A stretch of 13,260 bases of DNA from an uncultured Prevotella sp. (GTDB lineage: Bacteria > Bacteroidota > Bacteroidia > Bacteroidales > Bacteroidaceae). Made by a program: the position numbers and the translations under genes. Under the pieces are notes generated by a model. The model was not told the origin of the DNA and did no database searches. It saw only the letters and a program-made list of their open reading frames with translations. The DNA is taken from the NCBI GenBank assembly GCA_946999025.1, contig CAMQBP010000034.1, positions 1 to 13,260 on the forward strand, in the 5' to 3' direction. Of the stretch, positions 1-7,768 are shown piece after piece (position 1 is the stretch's first letter; each line of letters starts with the position of its first letter).

Positions 1-421
1 GACATGAACAAGGTTCTTGTCCCATAAACTTGGACCCAGCGATGGACAAATGAGTTCCCAACTCATCTTCTTCCCGCCGCGTCTTCAATTCTATTTGCGC
101 CACTGCGGCGATGGAAGCCAGTGCCTCACCGCGAAATCCCATGGTTTGCAAGGCGAACAAATCGTCGGCTTTGCGGATTTTGGACGTGGCATGACGCTCA
201 AACGACAAGCGAGCATCCGTGCCGGACATTCCCTTTCCGTCATCGATTACTTGTATGGAAGTTCTTCCAGCGTCCTCAACAAGAACATTGATTTCCTTGG
301 CGTCGGCATCAACGGCATTCTCCACAAGCTCTTTGATGACACTTGCGGGGCGCTGAATCACTTCACCAGCGGCTATCTGATTGGCTACGATGTCGGGTAA
401 AAGTTGTATGACGTCCTTCAT
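1..421 (-). CDS. mutL: DNA mismatch repair protein MutL, N-terminal part (cut by window edge)
   Basis: This is the N-terminal 140 residues of MutL, the ATP-dependent matchmaker that links MutS mismatch recognition to downstream nicking and excision. It reads in from the ATG at 419-421 and stays open to the window edge. The GHKL ATPase motifs are visible in order: the E-x3-N motif in ELVENAVDADA (about residues 31-41), DDGKGM (about 60-65), ATSKI (about 78-82) and GFRGEALASI (about 94-103). This supplies the Mg-ATP site and lid; the C-terminal dimerisation/endonuclease part lies outside the window. The family usually reads ELVENSIDAGA, so AVDADA is a mild variant. Two AGGAGA sequences precede the start, one abutting the ATG (422-427) and one 13 bases further upstream (435-440). 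The gene is the last of the guaB-to-mutL run, 31 bases after the small membrane-protein gene. The identification is secure; the gene is incomplete only because the window ends. Confidence 0.96.
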   Translation of the reverse strand, partial: MKDVIQLLPDIVANQIAAGEVIQRPASVIKELVENAVDADAKEINVLVEDAGRTSIQVIDDGKGMSGTDARLSFERHATSKIRKADDLFALQTMGFRGEALASIAAVAQIELKTRREEDELGTHLSIAGSKFMGQEPCSC

Positions 422-452
422 TCTCCTGGTTCTTTCTCCTAATAATGTTCTA

Positions 453-749
453 TCAAGGCTGCCCCTTCAGTTGGATGAGCAACCACAACACGACGAATGC
501 CAGCAACACAACGAACAGTGCTTGCAGTAACACGGTGGCAACCGAAAGACTTGTCCTTCTGTGCGCATGATGGGAAGAGCGTTTGATGGTTCCCTTCAAC
601 TGCGCTTCAGCATCATACGGTTGTTTTTCTTGTTGGCCCAACGCTGCCTTCGCCCTTCGTTCCATCGCCTCGAGACGCTCTTTTCGTTCGTCCACATAGA
701 GATACTGATGCTGAAATCCTCGCGGCTTTGGTTGCTGAAAGAAACTCAT
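453..749 (-). CDS. 98-residue single-pass membrane protein of unknown function
   Basis: This is a small protein of unknown function. Residues 1-66 are hydrophilic and highly charged, with a Lys/Arg/Glu-rich helical stretch at about 20-45. One strong hydrophobic segment follows at about 68-92 (ATVLLQALFVVLLAFVVLWL), then a short LKGQP tail. This suggests a C-terminally anchored inner-membrane protein with most of its mass in the cytoplasm; the topology is inferred from positive charge before the helix. The frame stays open 31 codons further upstream, but the start at 749 is preferred. It has GGAG seven bases upstream (757-760), and its ATG overlaps the TGA of the OstA-like gene as ATGA (746-749), typical of translational coupling. 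Small proteins of this sort occur beside the OstA-like and mutL genes in other Bacteroidales, as far as I recall. Position suggests a link to envelope assembly, but nothing in the sequence proves a function. Confidence 0.85.
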   Translation of the reverse strand: MSFFQQPKPRGFQHQYLYVDERKERLEAMERRAKAALGQQEKQPYDAEAQLKGTIKRSSHHAHRRTSLSVATVLLQALFVVLLAFVVLWLLIQLKGQP

Positions 750-2422
750 GGCGTTGCTCCTTTCTTTCGATTCAATCGTTGCAACGGAGCCTGCTGTCGT
801 GGCACATATTTCAGTTTGTTGCCCCCTTCTTTCCCTCGCCAACGGAAAACATCATCCTTATCTTTCGGTCTGATATCCGCAAACCAGGCAAAGTCGGGCA
901 AGCGTTCCTTGTTGGCTGGCATCTGCGACATCGGATAAGAGGTGCCCACCGCCTTAGGTGTCCATATCCTCTCCAGCTGCCGGTGGTCGGCAAAATACAT
1001 TTTCATCGTATCTGTTTCCAGATAGTTCATCATCACCAAAGAGCTGTCCTTGTCATCAAGGGGGTAGAACACCGACAGCACATTGCTCACTGCAACCGCC
1101 CGCCTGATGTTGCCGTCGGTGAAGTAAGCGTGCATCTCTTTCGATGACAATTGGTTGTAATGATCTTTCTGGTCAGCCTGTTCTATCGACAATGCCTGCC
1201 CAATGACGTGAGCCTCACGAATGGTACTGTCGTTCATATACAAATGAATCTGCTCTCCCAGAAGCTGACGATTGTTGCTCCACACGATGGGATCTTGATA
1301 CATGGTCATGCACGAGTCCTCCGTACTGAACACCAACGAGTCGCATACTGCCTGAAGGTCTTTTCGGTACACCCTTACCTTATGATATGCGTGCACCTTG
1401 CGGTACATGGAGTCGGTGTCGATATGAAAGGTAAACAACTTCAACGTATCACCATGCATGTACAAAGTGTCCTTTTGCGAATAGTCGATGACCAGTGCAC
1501 TATCGGTGGCCACGCCTTGCCCTGTCTTTTCATTATACTGAAGATAGTTGGCCAACAGCGAGTTTCGGTTTTTCTTATCCACGAATACCACGTTGCCGTT
1601 ACCATGGCTGTCACCCGTGCGACTGTCATAGAACAGACTGTCGCCTGTAATGGTTTTCTCTCCATCCACGATGGTAGACCTGCCATACAGCTGCGCCTGG
1701 TCGCTCTTGGTGTGGAAAAAAGCATCTTTGGTTTCCACCACACTCGATTTGGTAGTTATCTTGGATGGACCCAGCACATGGGCAATTGATTTCTTGGTGT
1801 CATAATGTAGCGTATCTGTGGTGACAACTCGTTCGGGGCTCTTGAGTTTCACATTATAGTAAAACACAGCCTGTCGAGTCTCGGTGTTATATTCACCCCA
1901 GTCGGAAACCAGTCGATCTTTCCCATCAATCAGCGTTCCACCTTCAAAGAAATAAGCATTCTTGTACAGTCGGTCATAGTCCAGACTGTCGGTACGCAAA
2001 ATCTGTCTGCGGTGCTTCAGCACCACATTCTTCCTGGCCCGCATCACTTGTTCTTGTCCATCATAATCAGCTCGGTCGGCTACCAACGACAGGGTGTCGC
2101 CTTGTCGGAAACGTACATGTCCGAAAGCCTGCATGGAGTTGTCGGCCTCATAGAAGTAAGCACTGTCACAGGTCAGCCTGGCACCTTGATGTCTAAACGA
2201 CACATGTCCTTTCAGTATCTGCGCTTCGGGGTTGGGTCCATACAGGTCATAGCGCAACTCATCCGCATGCAAGAGTTCTACACGGTCTTTCTTTTGTGTC
2301 TTTTTCTTGTTGCGCTGAGCAGGAAGGACCTGCGCCATACAAAGTCCAAACAGGCATAGACTCACGATGAACCTGATTCTATGCCCGCCCTTTGAAAGTA
2401 ATTTACCTGTTCGATTAATCAT
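746..2422 (-). CDS. OstA-like (LptA-fold) envelope protein
   Basis: This 558-residue protein is probably exported and belongs to the Bacteroidetes OstA-like family, related to the LptA/LptD N-terminal fold that carries lipopolysaccharide across the periplasm. After a basic N-terminus there is a hydrophobic segment at about residues 17-31 and a likely signal-peptide end near LPAQ (33-36). The body is built of short repeating beta units typical of the OstA fold, with recurrent patterns of the type 'L-x-ADELRYD', 'LTCDSAYFYE', 'LVADRADYD', 'ITGDSLFYDS' and 'LKGHVSFR'. These are the D/S-x-x-x-Y signatures of stacked beta-jellyroll strands. No beta-barrel domain like full LptD is evident. The start overlaps the stop of the upstream isomerase gene as ATGA (2419-2422), so translation is probably coupled. 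A role in LPS transport or outer-membrane asymmetry is inferred from family and from the two periplasmic chaperone genes upstream; direct function is not established. Confidence 0.88.
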   Translation of the reverse strand: MINRTGKLLSKGGHRIRFIVSLCLFGLCMAQVLPAQRNKKKTQKKDRVELLHADELRYDLYGPNPEAQILKGHVSFRHQGARLTCDSAYFYEADNSMQAFGHVRFRQGDTLSLVADRADYDGQEQVMRARKNVVLKHRRQILRTDSLDYDRLYKNAYFFEGGTLIDGKDRLVSDWGEYNTETRQAVFYYNVKLKSPERVVTTDTLHYDTKKSIAHVLGPSKITTKSSVVETKDAFFHTKSDQAQLYGRSTIVDGEKTITGDSLFYDSRTGDSHGNGNVVFVDKKNRNSLLANYLQYNEKTGQGVATDSALVIDYSQKDTLYMHGDTLKLFTFHIDTDSMYRKVHAYHKVRVYRKDLQAVCDSLVFSTEDSCMTMYQDPIVWSNNRQLLGEQIHLYMNDSTIREAHVIGQALSIEQADQKDHYNQLSSKEMHAYFTDGNIRRAVAVSNVLSVFYPLDDKDSSLVMMNYLETDTMKMYFADHRQLERIWTPKAVGTSYPMSQMPANKERLPDFAWFADIRPKDKDDVFRWRGKEGGNKLKYVPRQQAPLQRLNRKKGATP

Positions 2423-3873
2423 CTAACCCAACCTTCATATTCGTATGTACCCGTCTTGTAGCGGTCTTTCATCCGAACATAAGTTTTCTTAATCTTATTA
2501 ACCACCCAATTGTGGATAAAGTCTTGTCGTTCTTTGGCCAACACGATGTTCTGCATTACCTGATAGTCTTCCGTTATCGTGGCACGATGTCCATCGATGC
2601 GATTGCGCAGTCGAACAAAGGCGCAAACGGTCTTGCCGCGCTTGTTAATCATCCTAAAAGGCTTGGACACATCGCCCACCTTCATACCTTCCACTACTCG
2701 AGCCACTTCCGTGGGCAGGTCTTTCATCTGGAATCGTGAAGACAGACTTCCGGTCATCGGATCCAGAAAAGCCATCAAGCCCCTGTTGTTACGAGTATCT
2801 TTGTCGTCGGAAATGAACGTTGCCACGTCACCAAAAGACAATTTCTCACCTTTTATATAAAAGCTGTCTTTGCGGAGTTGCGTTGCAATGGAGTCAAGTC
2901 GCGTTAGCGTTTTGTTCACCTCTTCGTCGGTAACCTTCGGTTTGATTAAGATGTGACGCACCTTGATTTTATCACCACGCTTGTCAACCAATTGAATGAT
3001 GTGAAAACCAAACTCCGTCTCCACAATCTTCGAAATCTTTTTCGGGTCTGTCAGGTTGAAGGCCACATTGGCGAACGCCGGGTCGAGCATGCCACGCCCT
3101 GTATAATCCATTTCACCTCCCTGTCGAGCAGAGCCTGGGTCTTCGGAATAAAGACGCGCCAAGGTGGCAAAGGTGGTTTCTCCCTTGGTCACACGCTCTG
3201 TATAGTTACGCAACTCGTCCTTCACCCGATTGATTTCCTCGGGTAAGATTCGTGGCATACGGGTGATAATCTCCACTTCCACCTCAGTTGGTACGAAGGG
3301 AATACTGTCTTGCGGCAGGTTCTTGAAATAGGCACGCACGTCAGAGGGTGTTACCTTCACGTCTTCCACCAGTTTCTCTTGCATGGTCTGCACAAGCAAG
3401 TTGTTGCGGAAATCATCGCGCAACTGTGACCGCATTTGGGCAATGGATTGTCCACGATACTGCTCCAATCGTTCTACCGAACCTCCTGCCATTTCAATCC
3501 ATCGATTGATTTGTCGCTCGATGTTTGAAGAGACCTGAGACTCCTGTACCTTCACAGAGTCCAATTCGGCCTGATGCAAAAACAACTTCTGAACGGCAAT
3601 CTGCTCCGGAATGGCAAAATCGGGGTTCCTCTTAAACTTGATGCCCTCAGCCTCAGCTTGCAAACGTGACATTTCCACATCCGATTTCATGATGGGCTCA
3701 TCGCCAACCACCCATATCACCTCGTCGATGACACTCGACTCGGGGGCTCGCTGCTCCACATTTGTAGAGTCGGCCACAGGCTGAACGGCAGCCGAACCAT
3801 GCGGTCGGGCACTGATTCCCAACACAACCGTGAGTGCCAGAAGGGCACAGCCTACGTTAAAAGTTTTATTCAT
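2419..3873 (-). CDS. SurA/PpiC-type periplasmic peptidyl-prolyl isomerase (two parvulin regions)
   Basis: This 484-residue SurA-like chaperone has an N-terminal signal peptide (hydrophobic 8-20, cleavage probably near residues 22-29). A SurA-type helical chaperone domain follows at about 47-185, then two parvulin-like regions. The first, about 197-297, keeps the landmarks FATLARLYSEDPGSARQGGE and ETEFGFHIIQLVDKRGDKI. The second, starting at KVRHILIKP (about 304-312) and running to about 422, is more divergent, with GLMAFLDPMTG where the family has the GG-L-G-W segment. Such proteins keep outer-membrane proteins unfolded and soluble on the way to the BAM complex. It is the second of two adjacent paralogous isomerase genes, 36 bases after the first, and overlaps the OstA-like gene by four bases. 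No clear Shine-Dalgarno precedes the ATG, which is normal for this phylum. Either isomerase region could be catalytically weak; the chaperone activity is inferred from the family. Confidence 0.92.
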   Translation of the reverse strand: MNKTFNVGCALLALTVVLGISARPHGSAAVQPVADSTNVEQRAPESSVIDEVIWVVGDEPIMKSDVEMSRLQAEAEGIKFKRNPDFAIPEQIAVQKLFLHQAELDSVKVQESQVSSNIERQINRWIEMAGGSVERLEQYRGQSIAQMRSQLRDDFRNNLLVQTMQEKLVEDVKVTPSDVRAYFKNLPQDSIPFVPTEVEVEIITRMPRILPEEINRVKDELRNYTERVTKGETTFATLARLYSEDPGSARQGGEMDYTGRGMLDPAFANVAFNLTDPKKISKIVETEFGFHIIQLVDKRGDKIKVRHILIKPKVTDEEVNKTLTRLDSIATQLRKDSFYIKGEKLSFGDVATFISDDKDTRNNRGLMAFLDPMTGSLSSRFQMKDLPTEVARVVEGMKVGDVSKPFRMINKRGKTVCAFVRLRNRIDGHRATITEDYQVMQNIVLAKERQDFIHNWVVNKIKKTYVRMKDRYKTGTYEYEGWVR

Positions 3874-3909
3874 GATTCTTGTTTTGTCTATTTACACCAT
3901 CGCCAAGCC

Positions 3910-5340
3910 TCAATGCTTGTTCACCGTAGCGAGCACGCTGCGGTTCACGGTCACGGCATATTGCTTGCGAAGCCTTTCCACCCATTGCTTCTCCAGTTCA
4001 TCTTGATAGTCAGCAACCACTTGTGCTTTCACGTCCCGATAGTCTTTCGGGGCCTTGAGTTTTTTGCCGTAGGTGGCGGCGTAGGGATAATCTTTCTCGA
4101 GCTTCAGCGGCACCTTCTTCCCGAAGACATTCCTATCTACCAACGAATTATCACCCGCCTTGAAGATACCTTTCTCCACCTTGATGCGCAAGATGCTGTC
4201 ATTATTGAATGTACTGTGCAGTTGTTCCGTCCATTGGTCAAATGGCAGGTGTTTCACTACCTTCCGCACAGCCTTCACATCGTTTTTGTCCTTTGTATAG
4301 TAGGCGATACCCTTGAATCTGGGTTGCTCCCACTTATACTTTTTCTTGTTTTTCTTAAAATAGTCAGCCTGGCCCCTTTCATCGCTCTGCGCCTTGGCCC
4401 AAACCTCCTTGTTGCTGATTTCAAAGAGCAAAAGGCCATCGTGATACTCCTGAATGAGATATTTCAAGTTTGGATCTTTCGTCACCATTTCTGCGCGCTT
4501 CTTGGCCAGCACCTCGTCCGCAGTCACGTTGGGACCGGCAGCTTTGGCTAAGGTTTCTATCTTTTGCGAGATGATTTGCTCGCGAATGCCCCGCTGCTCG
4601 ATGAACCGCAAAATGCTGGTTCGCAACGAATCGTACGGGAAGAAATTGCCTTTGTCTTTCAATAACACGATGTGATAACCGGCGGGAGAAAGGAAAGGTT
4701 TGCTAAGCTCGCCCTTACGTAGGGAGAAAACCATGTCTTCAAACTCTTTCAGCGTCTGCCCTTTCTCTATCCATGGCAGTTCGCCACCCTGCTCGGCTGA
4801 GCCTCGGTCATCTGACAGTTGCCTGGCCAATGCAGTAAAGTCGGCACCCTTCAACAGGGCATTGTATGCCGAATCAGCACGCTGCTTCGCCTGGTTCTTC
4901 TTGTCCTCACCATCGGTCTGGCGAATACCAAACAAAATGTGTGCCGGTTTTACCAGTCCGCCCGCGCCGTCAACACGCTGCTGGGTCTCTCTGTAAATCT
5001 CACGAGCGCGCTGCTCTACGTCGGCATCCGTAATCATGGCTGGTCTGATTTGCTGGTCGCGATAGGTAGCAAACTCGGCCTTGAACGAGCGAGCCGTATC
5101 CATCTTGGCAGCCTGGGCGGCGATCACCTTCAACTTGTAGTTGATGAACAAGTACACATATTCGTCAACGGTCTTCTTGTCGATTACCCCTTCCGCATTG
5201 TTCTTGTTGTAAGAATATTCAAATTCCGAACGCGTGATGGGCTGACCGTTGATGGTCATCACGACAGGATCGGCCTGCTGTGCCAGAGCCATGCTGCTAC
5301 AGCAGAGCATGATCATCAAAAGCTTTTTCATTTTTCTCAT
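3910..5340 (-). CDS. PpiC-type periplasmic peptidyl-prolyl isomerase (one parvulin domain)
   Basis: This 476-residue exported foldase has a signal peptide at residues 1-20 ending in ALA before QQ. A SurA_N-like helical region follows at about 25-125, then a clear parvulin domain at about 129-230. The parvulin motifs visible are KPAHILFGI, DFTALARQLSDDRGSAEQGG, the GGELPWIEKGQ segment, and the PFLSPAGYHIVLLKDK close. The remaining 240 residues are Lys/Glu-rich and may form a second chaperone lobe without a recognisable second active domain, unlike the downstream paralogue. The expected role is isomerising or chaperoning outer-membrane and lipoprotein clients in the periplasm. It lies 45 bases after guaB and 36 bases before the second isomerase gene. 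An alternative start is the second Met (residue 4, at 5331), which gives the more usual MKKLL beginning; the signal peptide works with either. The family call is secure, the client set unknown. Confidence 0.92.
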   Translation of the reverse strand: MRKMKKLLMIMLCCSSMALAQQADPVVMTINGQPITRSEFEYSYNKNNAEGVIDKKTVDEYVYLFINYKLKVIAAQAAKMDTARSFKAEFATYRDQQIRPAMITDADVEQRAREIYRETQQRVDGAGGLVKPAHILFGIRQTDGEDKKNQAKQRADSAYNALLKGADFTALARQLSDDRGSAEQGGELPWIEKGQTLKEFEDMVFSLRKGELSKPFLSPAGYHIVLLKDKGNFFPYDSLRTSILRFIEQRGIREQIISQKIETLAKAAGPNVTADEVLAKKRAEMVTKDPNLKYLIQEYHDGLLLFEISNKEVWAKAQSDERGQADYFKKNKKKYKWEQPRFKGIAYYTKDKNDVKAVRKVVKHLPFDQWTEQLHSTFNNDSILRIKVEKGIFKAGDNSLVDRNVFGKKVPLKLEKDYPYAATYGKKLKAPKDYRDVKAQVVADYQDELEKQWVERLRKQYAVTVNRSVLATVNKH

Positions 5341-5385
5341 GTCTCGATGCTATTCTGTCTTCACCGGGAACTCCCGCCAAATCGT

Positions 5386-6870
5386 TTACTCCGGTCGGCT
5401 GTAGTTGGGAGCCTCACTGGTGATGGAGATGTCGTGCGGATGACTTTCCAAAACACCTGCGTTGGTGATGCGCACAAACTTCGCATCATGCAATTCTTCA
5501 ATGGTTGCCGCGCCGCAATAACCCATGCCAGAACGCAGGCCACCCATCAACTGATAAATCACCTCCTGAACGGTTCCTTTGTAAGGCACACGGCCTGCAA
5601 TACCTTCCGGCACCAACTTCTTAACGTCCGTAGTGTCTGATTGGAAATAGCGATCTTTCGATCCGTTCTTCTGTTCCATCGCCTCCAAACTGCCCATGCC
5701 GCGATAACTCTTAAACTTACGGCCGTTGAAGATGATGGTCTCTCCAGGACTTTCCTCGGTACCTGCCACCAACGAACCCACCATCACCGAACTACCACCA
5801 GCCGCCAAGGCCTTCACCACGTCGCCCGAATAGCGCAGTCCGCCATCAGCAATCAACGGAACGTCCGTATCTTTCAGCACAGAGAACACGTCATAAACGG
5901 CAGACAACTGTGGAACGCCCACACCAGCCACCACACGAGTAGTACAAATCGAACCCGGGCCAATACCCACCTTCACGGCATCAGCACCATTGTCCACCAG
6001 CAACTTGGCTGCGGCAGCAGTCGCCACGTTACCCACAACGATATCAATATTGGGGAAGGCAGCCTTGGCTTCGCGCAGTTTTTCTACCACTCCCTTTGAA
6101 TGACCATGAGCCGTATCAATGACTACGGCATCGGCACCTGCTGCCACCAATGCTTCCAAACGCTCCATGGTATCGGCCGTTACGCCCACACCAGCAGCCA
6201 CACGCAGACGGCCTTTCTCGTCCTTGCAAGCCATGGGTTTGTCCTTGGCCTTGGTGATGTCCTTGTAAGTGATGAGACCCACCAACTTATTGTTGGCATC
6301 CACCACCGGCAACTTCTCTATTTTATGTTCCTGCAAGATTTGTGCAGCCGCAGCCAAGTCGGTTCTGGCATGCGTGGTCACCAGATTCTCATGTGTCATC
6401 ACCTCGTCGATGGCCTTGTCCAACCTACGCTCAAAACGCAGGTCGCGGTTGGTCACGATGCCAACCAGATGCCCGTCCTCATCAACCACGGGAATACCTC
6501 CGATGTGATAGCTGCGCATCATTTCCAGGGCATCCCGCACGGTCTTGCCGCGACGAATGGTCACCGGGTCGTAAATCATGCCGTTCTCGGCACGCTTCAC
6601 GATAGCCACCTGGTGCGCCTGTTCCTCAATCGACATGTTCTTATGTATCACGCCGATGCCTCCCTCGCGTGCGATAGCAATGGCCATGGCCGACTCGGTG
6701 ACGGTATCCATGGCGGCCGACACAAAAGGAGCGTTCATCTCGATGTGACGAGAGAATTTAGTTTTCAACTGAACCTCCTTGGGCAAAACTTCAGAATAAG
6801 CGGGAACTAACAGGACGTCATCGAAGGTAAGACCGTCCATCATAATTTTATCTGCAACAAATGATGACAT
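5386..6870 (-). CDS. guaB: Inosine-5'-monophosphate dehydrogenase
   Basis: GuaB oxidises IMP to XMP with NAD+, the committed step of guanine nucleotide synthesis in the cytoplasm. The 494-residue length is normal for the bacterial enzyme. The TIM-barrel start is seen in LTFDDVLLVPAYSEVLP (14-30). Two CBS domains are inserted at about 97-148 and 155-208, with YHIGGIPVVDEDG and HKIEKLPVVD as landmarks. The catalytic loop GPGSICTTR puts the nucleophile at Cys309. The phosphate-binding GGL and GSLVAGTEE segments follow, then the YRGMGSLEAM region (389-398) and the flap PEGIAGRVPYKG with catalytic Arg at about 427. All key residues are present, so the enzyme should be active. It is the first gene of the run leading to mutL, and a TAAATTTG -7 box lies 33 bases upstream of the ATG. 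The CBS pair usually binds adenine/guanine nucleotides for feedback control. Confidence 0.98.
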   Translation of the reverse strand: MSSFVADKIMMDGLTFDDVLLVPAYSEVLPKEVQLKTKFSRHIEMNAPFVSAAMDTVTESAMAIAIAREGGIGVIHKNMSIEEQAHQVAIVKRAENGMIYDPVTIRRGKTVRDALEMMRSYHIGGIPVVDEDGHLVGIVTNRDLRFERRLDKAIDEVMTHENLVTTHARTDLAAAAQILQEHKIEKLPVVDANNKLVGLITYKDITKAKDKPMACKDEKGRLRVAAGVGVTADTMERLEALVAAGADAVVIDTAHGHSKGVVEKLREAKAAFPNIDIVVGNVATAAAAKLLVDNGADAVKVGIGPGSICTTRVVAGVGVPQLSAVYDVFSVLKDTDVPLIADGGLRYSGDVVKALAAGGSSVMVGSLVAGTEESPGETIIFNGRKFKSYRGMGSLEAMEQKNGSKDRYFQSDTTDVKKLVPEGIAGRVPYKGTVQEVIYQLMGGLRSGMGYCGAATIEELHDAKFVRITNAGVLESHPHDISITSEAPNYSRPE

Positions 6871-6903
6871 ATTTAGGTACCTTATTTAAAAATTTATTGC
6901 GTG

Positions 6904-6911
6904 CAAATTTA
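6904..6911 (-). promoter_or_regulatory. Bacteroidetes-type -7 box upstream of guaB
   Basis: On the minus strand this reads TAAATTTG, a perfect match to the TAnnTTTG -7 consensus used by the primary sigma factor of Bacteroidetes. It would start transcription near 6897 and give a short leader of about 27 bases before the guaB ATG. I could not find a good TTTG -33 element at the usual 19-21 base spacing, so the promoter assignment rests on the -7 box and its position. It probably drives guaB and some or all of the downstream genes to mutL. Confidence 0.6.
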
Positions 6912-6966
6912 GCAATAAAAATCCACATCTGCCGCACTTTTCCCGTTTTTCTATGTCATTTAATTG

Positions 6967-6993
6967 AAATTAACGCGCTTAAATTAACGCGCT
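6967..6993. repeat. Tandem 13-base direct repeat between nosY and guaB
   Basis: The sequence AAATTAACGCGCT occurs twice, at 6967-6979 and 6981-6993, with one base between the copies (14-base period). It lies just after the nosY stop and about 55 bases upstream of the guaB -7 box. It contains the self-complementary GCGC core but makes no convincing terminator hairpin and has no T-run. It could be an operator for guaB, a small duplication, or chance. Confidence 0.7.
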
Positions 6994-7000
6994 GCCTATC

Positions 7001-7768
7001 TCACAAGTCTTTGCGTTTAAATATCCGCAATGAAAGAAGATAGGGAACGATTATCCAGACAAAAAGCACAAAGACAGAGATTACCATGCCCCAGGTCTCA
7101 CCCAAGAGTTGTTTGAAGGCCGCTCCCGAATAACCCATCATCGCTGCCATATCCATCTTCAGAATCACCTGAAAACGCACCAAATCGAGTGGATTGAGCA
7201 TCAAAAGCGTCGTGATGGCTTTTTCTACGGGATATTCGGCAAAAACCAGGATGAGGTACATCAGCACGGCATCGTAAATCATCGTAAAGAACAACCACAG
7301 CATGATGGCAGCGCCAATGCCGCGTGTCTTGTCAGAGGTCAGGGTTGTTGTGAAAAAAGCCAATGCCACAAAGATGAACGTGATAACCACGCCTAAAAGA
7401 ATGACAAGCCATGCCGTAGCCAGATTGGTATACAACAAAACTGGCACGCCTGTGCCCAACAAAAATGCAATGGAAAGACTGCCTGAAACCCCAGCGAAGA
7501 GCGAATGCCACAGTTGGCTACGCTTGAGTGGTTGGCTCAACAGGAGAACGATAAACTCCTTGGCATTGTACAGATACACGGTGCTGTAAAGCAGCGACAT
7601 CAACGGAACGATAAAAAGAACGATGTTGAGCAGGGTGACATTGGCCTTAGCCTCGTTGTCCTCGAGGAGAAGTGCGGTCCATGACATCAATGCCAACATC
7701 AAGAAATAAATGATGACGACCTTACTCTTTACGTTGTCGTGGAAAATAATCTTAATGATTGATTTCAT
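7001..7768 (-). CDS. nosY: NosY, membrane subunit of the Nos ABC transporter
   Basis: NosY is the permease partner of the NosF ATPase. Together with periplasmic NosD it forms the NosDFY complex needed to assemble the copper-sulfur CuZ centre of nitrous oxide reductase. The 255-residue protein has six predicted membrane helices at about 17-35, 46-68, 93-113, 118-140, 152-176 and 226-248. NosY-type landmarks are FIVLLLSQPLKRSQLW (72-87), LNPLDLVRF (191-199) and MMGYSGAAF (210-218) in the loop before the last helix. The C-terminus is short and basic (IFKRKDL). The ATG at 7766-7768 lies 17 bases inside the end of nosF, so the two are probably translated in a coupled way. It is the last gene of the nos operon; no clear terminator hairpin follows before guaB. 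Assignment rests on the motifs plus the nosDF neighbours. Confidence 0.94.
   Translation of the reverse strand: MKSIIKIIFHDNVKSKVVIIYFLMLALMSWTALLLEDNEAKANVTLLNIVLFIVPLMSLLYSTVYLYNAKEFIVLLLSQPLKRSQLWHSLFAGVSGSLSIAFLLGTGVPVLLYTNLATAWLVILLGVVITFIFVALAFFTTTLTSDKTRGIGAAIMLWLFFTMIYDAVLMYLILVFAEYPVEKAITTLLMLNPLDLVRFQVILKMDMAAMMGYSGAAFKQLLGETWGMVISVFVLFVWIIVPYLLSLRIFKRKDL

Noticed and set aside
750..842. 31-codon N-terminal extension of the small membrane protein
   Set aside because: The start at 749 has GGAG at the right spacing and an ATGA overlap with the preceding gene; the extension lies wholly inside the OstA-like coding sequence.
3799..4551. 250-residue plus-strand open frame
   Set aside because: It is antisense to the two PpiC-type isomerase genes, which carry clear signal peptides and parvulin motifs. 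The opposite frame has no recognisable domain.
5365..5376. CGGGA-AC-TCCCG inverted repeat between guaB and the first isomerase gene
   Set aside because: The stem is only four to five pairs with a tiny loop and no T-run follows on the transcribed strand, so it is not a convincing terminator.
4819..5640. 273-residue plus-strand open frame spanning the guaB/isomerase junction
   Set aside because: It is antisense to both conserved genes and shows no domain or promoter; long antisense frames are expected at this base composition.
6100..6810. 236-residue plus-strand open frame, His-rich
   Set aside because: It is the exact antisense shadow of guaB, whose catalytic and CBS motifs are unambiguous.
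6967..7000. GCGC-containing hairpin after nosY as terminator
   Set aside because: Only a four-pair GCGC stem can form and no T-tract follows; the direct repeat is the real structure here.
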